A DNA stretch of 28,774 nt from DATMTS01 sp035564555. Its GTDB lineage: Bacteria > Actinomycetota > Actinomycetes > Actinomycetales > Microbacteriaceae. The DNA lies in contig DATMTS010000008.1 in NCBI GenBank assembly GCA_035564555.1, positions 1 to 28,774 on the forward strand. The letters run 5' to 3'. A program made the translations under genes and the position numbers. Positions 6,808 to 14,536 of this stretch are shown one piece after another (position 1 is the first letter of the stretch; every line of letters begins with the position of its first letter). Under the pieces are notes generated by a model. It had not been told where the DNA came from, did no database searches, and was given only the letters and a program-made list of their open reading frames with translations.

Positions 6808-6863
6808 GTCGCGATCAGCAGGTCGCGATCAACGAGTCCCGATCAGCGGGTCGCGATCAGCGC
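6808..6863. repeat. 14-bp tandem repeat (four units) across the end of the LLM oxidoreductase gene
   Basis: Four adjacent units on the plus strand: GTCGCGATCAGCAG, GTCGCGATCAACGA, GTCCCGATCAGCGG and GTCGCGATCAGCGC. Three of them contain the palindrome TCGCGA. On the minus strand each unit carries a TGA, and that of the last unit (6859-6857) is the stop codon of the LLM gene. The other three units lie in its 3' flank. Confidence 0.85.
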
Positions 6864-7873
6864 CATCCCAGCGCCGGGGCGACGTACTTCATGATCGACT
6901 CGAGAAGCGATGCATTCCATTCGACGCCCAGCTGACTCGGGATGGTCAGCATCAAGGTGTCGGCGCTGCGAATCGCCGCATCTTCGCGCAACTGCTCGAC
7001 GAGCACGTCGGGCGCCGCGGCGTAGGTCTTGCCGAACGTCGACCGCATGCCGTCGATGACGCCGACCTGGTCGCTGTCCTGTCGGCCGCCGAAGTACAGC
7101 TCGTCCTCCTCTGTGACCAGCGGAAAGATGCTGCGGCTCACCGAGACCCGCGGCTCGCCGCCATGGCCGGCGTCGCGCCATGCGGTGCGGAATGCGTCGA
7201 TCTGCTGCGCCTGCAGCTCGTCGAACGGCAACCCCCGGTCCTCGGTGAGCAGGGTGGACGACATCAGGTTCACTCCCGTGCGACCGGCCCACTCCGCCGA
7301 ATCGCGGTTTCCCGCTCCCCACCAGATGCGCGAGCGCAGGCCGGGGGAGTGCGGCTCGATGCGCTGCATGCCGACGCCGGCCCCGAACGGGCTCGAGGAG
7401 TCCCGTTCGGCCATCCCCTCGCCCTCGACGGCGCGAAGAAAGGTCGCGAAATGATCCCGTGCGATGTCTGCACCGCGCGGGTCCTGCGAGCCGGTGTAGC
7501 CGAACGCCTCGTACCCGCGCACGACGGTCTCCGGTGATCCGCGGCTGACCCCCAGTGCCAGCCGACCGCCGCTGATCAGGTCGACGGATGCTGCCTCCTC
7601 CGCGAGGTGGAGCGGGTTCTCGTAGCGCATGTCGATCACGCCGGTGCCGACCTCGATGCGCTGCGTGCGCGCGGCGATCGCGGCAAGCAGCGGCATCGGG
7701 GAGGACTGCTGCCGGGCGAAATGATGCACCCGGAAGTACGTACCGTCGACGCCGAGGTCGTCCATCGCCTGGGCGAGGTCGATGGCCTGCAGCATGGAGT
7801 CGGCTGCCGAGAGGTTCAGGCCGCCCCCGAGCGGGCCGTAGTGTCCGAACGAGAGGGTGCCCAAGCGCTTCAT
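6857..7873 (-). CDS. LLM-class flavin-dependent oxidoreductase (luciferase-like)
   Basis: The 338-residue protein is a bacterial luciferase-like TIM barrel. It starts MKRLGTLSFGHYG and shows DLGVDGTYFRVHHFARQQ, then IEVGTGVIDMRYENPLHLAEEAA and DLISGGRLALGVSRGSPE. These are the usual flavin-binding and strand motifs of LLM oxidoreductases using FMN or F420. The substrate is unknown. The ATG at 7873 was chosen because it starts the barrel and has CGGAGG about 11 bases upstream; a 64-residue extension in the same frame is a shadow of the next gene. It lies 28 bases after the coiled-coil gene and may be co-transcribed with it. Its stop codon lies in a tandem repeat. Confidence 0.9.
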   Translation of the reverse strand: MKRLGTLSFGHYGPLGGGLNLSAADSMLQAIDLAQAMDDLGVDGTYFRVHHFARQQSSPMPLLAAIAARTQRIEVGTGVIDMRYENPLHLAEEAASVDLISGGRLALGVSRGSPETVVRGYEAFGYTGSQDPRGADIARDHFATFLRAVEGEGMAERDSSSPFGAGVGMQRIEPHSPGLRSRIWWGAGNRDSAEWAGRTGVNLMSSTLLTEDRGLPFDELQAQQIDAFRTAWRDAGHGGEPRVSVSRSIFPLVTEEDELYFGGRQDSDQVGVIDGMRSTFGKTYAAAPDVLVEQLREDAAIRSADTLMLTIPSQLGVEWNASLLESIMKYVAPALGWR

Positions 7874-7901
7874 GGCGTGTGCAACCTCCGGCAGTCGCGG
7901 A

Positions 7902-8876
7902 TCATTCCGCCGCTCGGCCCAGCACCTGCAAGCGGGCCCTCGCGTCGGCGACGGCTTGCTCGGCAGCGGCGACGGCCTCTTCGGCTCGCTCACGCCGCCG
8001 TTCGGCTGCCGCCCGGTTGCGTCCGGTCCGGTCGGATGCTGTCTGAGCGCGCTCGAACTCGGCACGGAGGAGCGCGGCCTCGGCCTCGGCCGCCTCGCTG
8101 GCGGCCTCCGCCTCCGCAGCCTCGGATGCCGCCGCCGTCAGTTCGGCGACTGCTTGAGCGTGTTCGTCCTCCGCGTGGGCGACGACTCGCTCGGCTGCCG
8201 AACGAGCCTCCCGACGGCGCCGCTCGGCTGCGGCGTCGGCTGCTGCATCGGCTTCAGCCACGGCATCGGCTTCGCCTCTCGCAGAGGTCTTCGAGCCGCC
8301 CGAGGCGACGCGTGCATGGCGAGTCCTCTTTCGGGTGGACGCGGCGCCCGCGGGTTCGCCGACCGCGAGAGCATCCGACACGTCGACGCTCTGCCAACCC
8401 GTGACCTTCAGCCCGCGCACGAGCATGCCGCTGCGGGCCGCAGCCGCCGCGGTGTCGTCGGTGAGCACGGCACGAAGCGTGGCCTCCACGTCAGCGACGG
8501 CGGCCGCACTCAGGTGGACGCCGTGCTGCTGCGCGATGTCGCGCGCATGCTCGATCGCGGCTGCCATCGTGCGTCTGCGCCGTTCGTCGAGCGCGGCTGC
8601 CGGGTCACCGGTGGCCGTTCCGCGCTGCAGGTCGTGAAGATCGTCCGCGACCTCTGCCAGCGCGTCGAAGTCGCCGGGTCGTTCTCGCGCCAGCAGATTG
8701 ACGGCCCAGGCGGCTGACGAAGACTTCTTGAGTGCGGCGATGGCGGCCGCCAGGTCGCGCCGATCGTTCTCCTTGGCATCCTGAGCCAGTTCGGTGCGGG
8801 CCCGGATGAACCGCGCCGGCTCTGTCATATACAGCTCGGATGCGATCGAAGCGAGTTCGTCGTCGGATTCGGCCAT
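7902..8876 (-). CDS. Actinobacterial protein with N-terminal helical domain and C-terminal coiled coil
   Basis: The 324-residue protein has two regions. Residues about 10-170 hold a domain found in many actinobacterial hypothetical proteins: FIRARTELAQDAKENDRRD, then ALKKSSSAAWAVNLLARERP. After a basic linker (STRKRTRHARV, near 190) comes an Ala/Glu/Arg-rich coiled coil from about 210 to the end, with long runs such as EAAEAEAASEAAEAEAALL. No enzyme motif, membrane segment or signal peptide is seen, so it is probably a cytosolic or nucleoid-associated structural protein; this is inference. The ATG at 8876 is 25 bases from the ClC stop and has no Shine-Dalgarno. The CAGAAT hexamer six bases before it may be a leaderless promoter. 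Confidence 0.75.
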   Translation of the reverse strand: MAESDDELASIASELYMTEPARFIRARTELAQDAKENDRRDLAAAIAALKKSSSAAWAVNLLARERPGDFDALAEVADDLHDLQRGTATGDPAAALDERRRRTMAAAIEHARDIAQQHGVHLSAAAVADVEATLRAVLTDDTAAAAARSGMLVRGLKVTGWQSVDVSDALAVGEPAGAASTRKRTRHARVASGGSKTSARGEADAVAEADAAADAAAERRRREARSAAERVVAHAEDEHAQAVAELTAAASEAAEAEAASEAAEAEAALLRAEFERAQTASDRTGRNRAAAERRRERAEEAVAAAEQAVADARARLQVLGRAAE

Positions 8877-8882
8877 GTGGAC

Positions 8883-8888
8883 ATTCTG
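8883..8888 (-). promoter_or_regulatory. -10-like element before the coiled-coil gene
   Basis: CAGAAT on the minus strand is followed by six bases and the ATG at 8876. It misses the first T of TANNNT but has the same spacing as the other leaderless candidates. Confidence 0.25.
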
Positions 8889-8901
8889 CTCGCGACTGCG
8901 T

Positions 8902-10575
8902 TCAGCGCGCCTGCCTGCTACGCCGGCGGATGCGCTCTCGCCGCGCCGCGGCGCCGGCGCGTGCTTTGGCAGGCGAGGCGACCAGGATGCGGGCACGGTG
9001 GTGCTCCTCGGTGAGGTCGTGCAGCCGGGCCTGGAGCAGCTCCTGAACCGACATGCGCCCGATGACACGGCCGTCCGCATCGACCACCGCGGCATCCGAC
9101 TGCCCGGTCTCGGCGAACTGGTACGCGACCGCCCGCAGGGTGTCGCTGGAACGCACGCAGGCCGGTTCTTGGGCGGGATCGACGTCGAACGGCGCGGCGG
9201 ACCCGGGCGTCATCACCTCGTGCACGAAGAAGGTCTCGAGCGGGTCTGTGGAGTACTCCCGAGTCAGGTGCAGACCGCGACGGGCGATCTTCTCGGTCAG
9301 CACCGAACGCTTGAGCATCAGAACCGAGAGCGCGTACGCGGCGGTGGATGCGATGACCAACGGCAGCAGGGCATCCCACGCCCGCGTGAGTTCGAGCGTG
9401 AAGATGACGCCGGTCAATGGTGAGCGCATCACGCCGCCGACGACGGCGGCGAGGCCGCACATCGCCCAGAACCCGGGCATCGCGTGCGGGAACACCATGC
9501 CCTCCAGCGCACCCAGGGCGCCGCCGATCATGAACACCGGTGCGAGCACTCCGCCTGAGGTGCCGGAACCGAGCGAAAGGGACCAGATCAGGGTCTTCAC
9601 CACGAGGATGCCGAGGATCAGACCGAGCGCGGCACGGCCGGTGAGGAGTTGGTCGATGACGTCGTATCCGACGCCGAGGGCGCGGGGCTCGATCAGCCCA
9701 CCGGCGCCGATGATGAGTCCACCGATCGCAGGCCACCACATCCAGTGGATCGGCAACTTGTGGAAGGCGTCCTCCGCCCGGTACACGAGCCATGTCGCCC
9801 CGATCGCGAGGAGGCCGCCGGTGATGCCGCTGACGACCGCGAAGACCTCGATCGTGGGGGTCAGGTGCAGCCCGCCCGAACTCACCGGGAACACGGGCGC
9901 GGTACCGAGCAGGAAGCCGCGACACACGGTGGCCACCGACACGGCAGCGACGACCGGCACGAAGCTGCGGGGGCGCCACTCGAAAAGCAGCAGCTCCACC
10001 GCGAGCAGAATGGCCGCCAGCGGCGAGTTGAAGGTCGCGGCCATGCCGGCGGCAGCCCCGGCGACCAGCAGGAACTTCCGCTCATCGGCGGTGAGGTGCA
10101 GCAGCTGCGCAAGCATCGAGCCGAGCGCTCCACCGGTCATGATGATCGGGCCCTCTGCGCCGAACGGACCGCCGGTTCCGATGCTGACGGCGGCGGAGAT
10201 CGGCTTCAGCAGCGCGACCTTCGGCTGCACGCTGCTGCCACCCGTCAAGATCGCTTCGATCGCTTCGGGCATCCCGTGGCCGCGGATCTTCTCGGAGCCG
10301 TACCGCGCCATCAATCCCACGACCAAGCCGCCTACGATGGGCGCGCCGAGGATCAGCCACCACGGATGGTGCACGATGCCGGGCGCCACGAGTGCGAAGT
10401 CCCATCGCCAGTAGAACACCAGATTCGTCACCAGGCCGATCAGCCTCAACAGCGCCCAGGCGGCTACTGCGCCGAGCGCGCCGACGGGCAGCGCCAGAGC
10501 GGCGATGAGGAGCATCCGCGGACGCACCGCGAAATCACCGAGGGAGGAGTTCCGCACCCGATCGCCCGCGCTCAC
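8902..10575 (-). CDS. ClC-family anion channel/transporter with C-terminal CBS region
   Basis: The 557-residue membrane protein has the ClC fold. Residues 134-143 hold GGPFGAEGPI, in which Glu141 matches the gating glutamate (E148 of E. coli ClC). Other key positions differ: GHGMPE (99-104) has His in place of the anion-site Ser of GSGIP; AVELLLFEW keeps the first but not the second (proton, E203) Glu; and SVLTEK has Leu where the central Tyr lies. The end, about 440-540, contains CBS-like segments (VHEVMTPGSAAP, AAVVDADGRVIGRMSVQELL). It probably moves anions, but coupling to protons is doubtful. The GTG at 10575 overlaps the MarR stop (GTGA); the longer frame upstream is a MarR shadow. Confidence 0.92.
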   Translation of the reverse strand: MSAGDRVRNSSLGDFAVRPRMLLIAALALPVGALGAVAAWALLRLIGLVTNLVFYWRWDFALVAPGIVHHPWWLILGAPIVGGLVVGLMARYGSEKIRGHGMPEAIEAILTGGSSVQPKVALLKPISAAVSIGTGGPFGAEGPIIMTGGALGSMLAQLLHLTADERKFLLVAGAAAGMAATFNSPLAAILLAVELLLFEWRPRSFVPVVAAVSVATVCRGFLLGTAPVFPVSSGGLHLTPTIEVFAVVSGITGGLLAIGATWLVYRAEDAFHKLPIHWMWWPAIGGLIIGAGGLIEPRALGVGYDVIDQLLTGRAALGLILGILVVKTLIWSLSLGSGTSGGVLAPVFMIGGALGALEGMVFPHAMPGFWAMCGLAAVVGGVMRSPLTGVIFTLELTRAWDALLPLVIASTAAYALSVLMLKRSVLTEKIARRGLHLTREYSTDPLETFFVHEVMTPGSAAPFDVDPAQEPACVRSSDTLRAVAYQFAETGQSDAAVVDADGRVIGRMSVQELLQARLHDLTEEHHRARILVASPAKARAGAAARRERIRRRSRQAR

Positions 10576-11066
10576 AGAGTCACCAGCCCCGGGAATTCCG
10601 CGGAATAGGTGGATGCCGCGGCCTCGGCGAGCTGCTCGAGAGCCTCCGTTGCGGCGTCGCGCAGCACCGGATCGATGGTCGCCAGCAGTCGCCCGAGCTC
10701 GTCGTGCCGCCACTCGACGACGCGATGCACGGTTGCGCTGCCGGCCTCGCTGAGCGCCAGGGTGACGACGCTGCGCGATCGTTCGTCGGAACCGCGAGTG
10801 ACATAGCCCTCTTCGACGAGCCGGTCTGCAAGCCGCGTCACCGAGGATGCGTTCACGCCCAGCGCCGCCGCGACCCGTGCCGACGGCACCGGCCCCAGTT
10901 CGCTCAGAACCAGCAGCATCCGGAACTTCGGCAACGACAACCCGGCCGCGGCGACGTCGAGGCTGCGCAGTGCGATGCCGATCAGATCCCGGCCGGCGGC
11001 GTGGAAGGCGCGCACCTCACGGTCCAGGGGAAGTGGGTGGGCGTCGTCCGGTCCTTGATCTTGCAC
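10572..11066 (-). CDS. MarR family transcriptional regulator
   Basis: The 164-residue product (GTG start at 11066) has the MarR winged helix: SLPKFRMLLVLSELGPVPSA, ALGVNASSVTRLADRLVEEG (recognition helix) and the wing TRGSDERSRSVVTLALSEAG. The start is uncertain. An ATG at 11141 would put the palindromic operator (11057-11093) inside the coding region and add an unlikely Cys-rich stretch. The GTG at 11066 has an AATACT hexamer six bases upstream, which fits a leaderless start; a GTG further in (REVRAF) is also possible. It is coupled to the ClC gene by a GTGA overlap, so it probably controls anion-channel expression together with its own. Confidence 0.88.
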   Translation of the reverse strand: MQDQGPDDAHPLPLDREVRAFHAAGRDLIGIALRSLDVAAAGLSLPKFRMLLVLSELGPVPSARVAAALGVNASSVTRLADRLVEEGYVTRGSDERSRSVVTLALSEAGSATVHRVVEWRHDELGRLLATIDPVLRDAATEALEQLAEAAASTYSAEFPGLVTL

Positions 11067-11093
11067 TGAGCAAGTATTGCATAGTGCAAGATC
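11057..11093. promoter_or_regulatory. Composite palindromic operator upstream of marR-clc
   Basis: GATCTTGCACT (11057-11067) and AGTGCAAGATC (11083-11093) form a perfect 11-base inverted repeat with 15 bases between. Inside are GCAA-GTA-TTGC and TTGCA-TAG-TGCAA, so four TTGC/GCAA half sites overlap. Such an array suits cooperative binding of a MarR dimer pair across its own promoter. Confidence 0.7.
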
Positions 11094-11192
11094 GAACAGG
11101 CGGTCGACGCCGCGTTCACCGCGACCTGCAACTCGCTGCATCGACCAGTAGCAGCCAGGACGTAGCGCCGATCTTGCCCCGGAGATATCGGG

Positions 11193-12974
11193 TCAGATGG
11201 ATTGGCGGTAGCCGAAGAACTCGTGGTCGTTGTTGTAGCCCCCGAGTCCGCCGCCGATCTGAGCGAAGTCTTCGACGAACTCGATCCCTTTGATCCACTT
11301 GACCATTTTGAAACCCAGCTGCGTCTCATTGCGCAGACGAAGGGGGGCACCGTGTCCGAATGACACCGGCTCTCCGTTCATGTCGTACGCGAGCATCGTC
11401 AGCTTGTAACTCATCTGCTCGATCGGCTGCGCGTCGTAATAGATTCCGCCATCCGGGCCGGTCGCGAAGGAATAGAAGATGAGCCACTTCGCGCTCGGTG
11501 CGGGCTTCACGAGGTCGAGGATCGTTTGCATCGAGACCCCTCCCCACTTCGCGACGCCCGACCAGCCTTGAATGCAGAAATGCTGAGTTATCTGCTCGTG
11601 ATAGGGCAGCGCTCGCAGCTGCTCGAGGCTCAGCTCAACGGGATTCTCGACGAGTCCGGTGATCGCCAACCGGTATTCCGCGAAATTCTGGGTCTCGAGC
11701 TCTTTGTATTCCTCGGTTTCCGGGTATTTGCCGTTATGCCAGAAATAGGGCGAGATGTCGGCTTCGGTGTATTGCCCTGGGTTCGAATCGATGTGTTCGA
11801 ACAGTCGCTGCGCGGGCCCGATCAAGGCGAAGCCGACGCGCTGCACGACGCGAGGATGACGGTAGGTGAAGGGCGTGGCTGCCACCCAGCCCACGATGAC
11901 GACCACCATCGACAGCGCGAAGACCGAGAACCCCAACCAGGACTCACTGTCATTCGACGCGTACATGTGATTCAGGTTGCGTAGCGCTCCCGTGGTCATC
12001 ACCAGTGTCACGTGCACGACGATGAAAAGCACGAACCAGCACAACACGAAGAAGTGCAACGACCGGGCAACTTGGATGCTGAAGAACGAACTGATCCACC
12101 GCAGCCGTGTCGAGAGCGCGGGCGACATGCCGAGACCGGTGATCAACGCTGCCGGTGCCGCGACGAAAACCGTGATGAAGTAAGCGATCAACTGCAGGCT
12201 GTTGTAGTTGCTCCAGCCGGATTCGACCGGCCACTGAAGCGAGAGATATTGAATCCCGACCGAGACGGCATTGGGAAAGACATCCCAATGCAACGGAACC
12301 AAACGCATCCATTGCCCGGTGGTGAAGATCAGGACGTAGAAGACGACCCCGTTCAATAGCCAGAGGGTGTCAACGCCCAGGTGCCACCATCGGGCGAGGC
12401 CGATCGAGTGCCGACGGCCGGGCAGTCCGACGCCGTTCGGCAGGGTTATGGAATCTTGCTTCGCGGTGTAGAGCGGATCATCGGGAACCGGCTTCTGCAT
12501 CCGGAACCAATCCTTGCCCGGCGTCGAATGCCGAGTCCAATAGAGCCGGGGATGATCCGACAGGATCGTGACCCCCGAGCGGATGATGAAGAGCATCAGG
12601 AACAGATTCAGGAAGTGCTGCCAGCCCAGCCACACCGGGAACCCGACGGGTGCGTTCGCCGGCAACTCCGACATCCCAGGAAATCGGTGCATGAAATCCT
12701 GCACTGCCGGAATCTCACGCAGCCCCTTGGCCACTGCGACGCCGACGATCAGCAGTGCCAAGCCGATCGGAATCAACCACAGAAGGTTGAACCACTTGGC
12801 GTGACCGATACGGATGCGAGGGGCGACACCGTATTGGGCAGGCACGTGTCCGGCCCAGTCTTCGTCTACGACCGTGTAGCGCTTGGTGTCGAGTTCGCTG
12901 CGAAAGGTCGTCCGGGATCCGCCCGGCCCGATGTCGGGCGCAGGGAGTGGGCGACCGCCGGATGAGGAATCCAT
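11193..12974 (-). CDS. Membrane-bound molybdopterin-dependent oxidoreductase: cytochrome b561-like domain fused to a YedY/sulfite-oxidase-like Moco domain
   Basis: The 593-residue protein has an N-terminal cytosolic stretch of about 60 residues and six predicted membrane helices between about 62 and 370, with heme-ligand candidates in GWQHFLNLF, RWWHLGVDTL and SLHFFVLCW. This resembles the cytochrome b561/thiosulfate-reductase cytochrome b type. Residues about 425-593 are a sulfite-oxidase-type Moco fold. HFCIQGWSGVAKWGG holds Cys467, the expected molybdenum ligand, and VSFGHGAPLRLR lies in the pocket. No Tat or Sec signal is present, and loop charges place both ends in the cytoplasm. It probably moves electrons between the quinone pool and an unknown substrate. 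The nearby Moco genes would supply its cofactor. A TAGATT hexamer sits six bases before the ATG. Confidence 0.9.
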   Translation of the reverse strand: MDSSSGGRPLPAPDIGPGGSRTTFRSELDTKRYTVVDEDWAGHVPAQYGVAPRIRIGHAKWFNLLWLIPIGLALLIVGVAVAKGLREIPAVQDFMHRFPGMSELPANAPVGFPVWLGWQHFLNLFLMLFIIRSGVTILSDHPRLYWTRHSTPGKDWFRMQKPVPDDPLYTAKQDSITLPNGVGLPGRRHSIGLARWWHLGVDTLWLLNGVVFYVLIFTTGQWMRLVPLHWDVFPNAVSVGIQYLSLQWPVESGWSNYNSLQLIAYFITVFVAAPAALITGLGMSPALSTRLRWISSFFSIQVARSLHFFVLCWFVLFIVVHVTLVMTTGALRNLNHMYASNDSESWLGFSVFALSMVVVIVGWVAATPFTYRHPRVVQRVGFALIGPAQRLFEHIDSNPGQYTEADISPYFWHNGKYPETEEYKELETQNFAEYRLAITGLVENPVELSLEQLRALPYHEQITQHFCIQGWSGVAKWGGVSMQTILDLVKPAPSAKWLIFYSFATGPDGGIYYDAQPIEQMSYKLTMLAYDMNGEPVSFGHGAPLRLRNETQLGFKMVKWIKGIEFVEDFAQIGGGLGGYNNDHEFFGYRQSI

Positions 12975-13314
12975 AGGCGCAATCTACCCCCGGTCACGCC
13001 GCCAGCCCGAGAGCCATGACCGAGCAACGCGACCGGCCCGCTCGCGCTTGCCGCCACCTTCATCGGGGAACGGCTCGACCCCGCAAACGCGGGATCCGTG
13101 ACCTCATCGACGCGGCACTGGGCGCCGGATGTCAGGACGCTAATGCCCGTTCGCGTCCGCAACGGCGGATCGGAAGGGCGGGTCCCATCGGGTGGTGTCA
13201 TTTCCTGCGCGGTTCTCGTCGTTGTAGCGTGGGGCCATCATGGGCTGACCAGTTGTTCCGGCAAGAAGGAAGACATCGCGCACGGTCGCCGCTGATCGTG
13301 AGGCCACGCGTGAG
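12975..13314. other. Intergenic region between lacI (minus) and the Moco oxidoreductase
   Basis: About 340 bases without a supportable gene. It holds the leaderless -10 at 12981-12986 and a weak hairpin CCCGC-AAAC-GCGGG at 13080-13093, which could end the upstream lacI transcript. Open frames here (for example 13016-13348 and 13098-13295 on the plus strand) show no recognisable domain, no good ribosome site, and end inside or next to lacI. Confidence 0.5.
12981..12986 (-). promoter_or_regulatory. -10 element, leaderless promoter of the Moco oxidoreductase gene
   Basis: TAGATT on the minus strand, six bases before the ATG at 12974, with no convincing Shine-Dalgarno. It matches TANNNT. No -35 element is visible at the usual distance. 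Confidence 0.45.
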
Positions 13315-14400
13315 CTACCGCATCCACTGCCTGTCCGACCTCGGCTGACCGAGACGGCCGGTTCGCCTCTCGCGTCTCGGCGTACTGTCCCGGATCACAG
13401 CCGTGGCCGACAGCATCCGAACCGGATCGTCCTCCGGCCCGACGAGCGCGAGGTCGAAGGCGAGGCCGCCCATTTCGGTCAGGGGAACGGAGACCGTGGT
13501 GAGACTCGGCGTCACGTCGCGGGCCATCCGGATGTCGTCGAACCCGGCCACCCCGATGTCGCGGCCGACCTGGATGCCGTGGTCCCGGAACGCTGCTGCG
13601 GCTCCGACTGCCATGACGTCGTTGACCGCGAAGACGAGGTCGATGTCATCCAAGCCGCGGGCGAGTAGCTCCTCAGCAGCTCGATAGCCGCCGTCTCGGG
13701 TGAAGTCGTGGACGAACGTGTCGTGCTCCTGGACCGAGAGCCCGACCTGGGCGAGTCCTTCGGCGAAGCCCGCGCGCCGCTCCGCCACTGTGACGAGCGC
13801 CGGGCTCCCACTCACCACCGCGAATCGCCGATACCCGCGTCCTGCCAACTGCAGGGCCAGGCTCCGAGCGCCGCCGGCGTTGTCGACCGCGACGGTGGGA
13901 AACGGCAGCAGGGGTTGCGAGACCAGGACGACGGATCCGCCGGAGCGCTCGAACGCTGTCAGCGCGTCGGTCAGCTCGTCGTAGGAGGCTCCTGAATCCC
14001 GGCTGCCGGCGATGATGATCGCCCTGTGTCCCTGAGCGCGCATGTCGCGGACGTTCCGCAGTTCCAGGTCCGGGTTTCCCTCGCTCGCGGTCACGGTGAC
14101 CGTCATCTTGGCCGCCTTCGCCGCGGTGATCAGCCCGCTGGCGATCGCTGCGAAGTACGGGTCGGCGATGTTGTTCACGACGAGCCCGATGGTCGACGTC
14201 GCCCCACGTTTGACCGATTGAGCCGACACGTTCGCCACGTACCGGAGGCGTCGTGCGGCTTCTTCCACGCGAGCCGAGATATCCGGGCGCACGACTCGGT
14301 CACTTCCGTTGAGTGCCCGGGACGCCGTCGCGATGGAGACGCCGGCCTCGCGCGCGACGTCGTGCAGCGTCGCCCGGGCCGGGGAGCGCTTAGTCGCCAT
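13315..14400 (-). CDS. LacI family transcriptional regulator (first of three)
   Basis: The 361-residue protein has an N-terminal LacI helix-turn-helix and hinge (TLHDVAREAGVSIATASRAL, then YVANVSAQSVKRG) and a periplasmic-binding-like effector domain with VVNNIADPYFAAIASG, FAVNDVMAVGAAAA and GVAGFDDIRMARDVTPSLTT. The ATG at 14400 (MATKRSPARAT) has GGGAGGA about nine bases upstream and is preferred to a 17-residue extension. It diverges from a paralogue at 14537, and the two share the DGGY-x(n)-LDDID pattern. It is oriented away from the sugar locus; its targets are not evident. It could act on the palindrome in the shared intergenic region. Confidence 0.92.
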   Translation of the reverse strand: MATKRSPARATLHDVAREAGVSIATASRALNGSDRVVRPDISARVEEAARRLRYVANVSAQSVKRGATSTIGLVVNNIADPYFAAIASGLITAAKAAKMTVTVTASEGNPDLELRNVRDMRAQGHRAIIIAGSRDSGASYDELTDALTAFERSGGSVVLVSQPLLPFPTVAVDNAGGARSLALQLAGRGYRRFAVVSGSPALVTVAERRAGFAEGLAQVGLSVQEHDTFVHDFTRDGGYRAAEELLARGLDDIDLVFAVNDVMAVGAAAAFRDHGIQVGRDIGVAGFDDIRMARDVTPSLTTVSVPLTEMGGLAFDLALVGPEDDPVRMLSATAVIRDSTPRRERRTGRLGQPRSDRQWMR

Positions 14401-14495
14401 TTCCGGGTCCTCCCCGCGATGATCGACAGGCACAGAGGGCGTCACCGTCATTCCCCGCCGTCATGAGGACATTGTCACACGCGCACGCGAGGCAG

Positions 14496-14510
14496 CGACC
14501 GCAGCGGTCG
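14496..14510. promoter_or_regulatory. Perfect palindrome in the divergent lacI-lacI promoter region
   Basis: CGACCGC-A-GCGGTCG is a perfect 7+1+7 inverted repeat. It lies 14 bases upstream of the -10 of the plus-strand lacI and 96 bases upstream of the minus-strand lacI start. It differs from the GGAAAACGCTATCC operator used elsewhere in the window. An operator for one or both regulators is a reasonable guess. Confidence 0.45.
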
Positions 14511-14524
14511 TCGCACCCGTCCAT

Positions 14525-14530
14525 TACTGT
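14525..14530 (+). promoter_or_regulatory. -10 element, leaderless promoter of the plus-strand lacI
   Basis: TACTGT followed by six bases and the ATG at 14537. No Shine-Dalgarno precedes the ATG. This fits a leaderless transcript. Confidence 0.45.
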
Positions 14531-14536
14531 CGGTCC

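Noticed and set aside
13016..13348. Possible small gene upstream of the Moco oxidoreductase
   Set aside because: No recognisable domain, no ribosome site, Arg/Cys-rich composition and overlap with lacI. It was left as intergenic.
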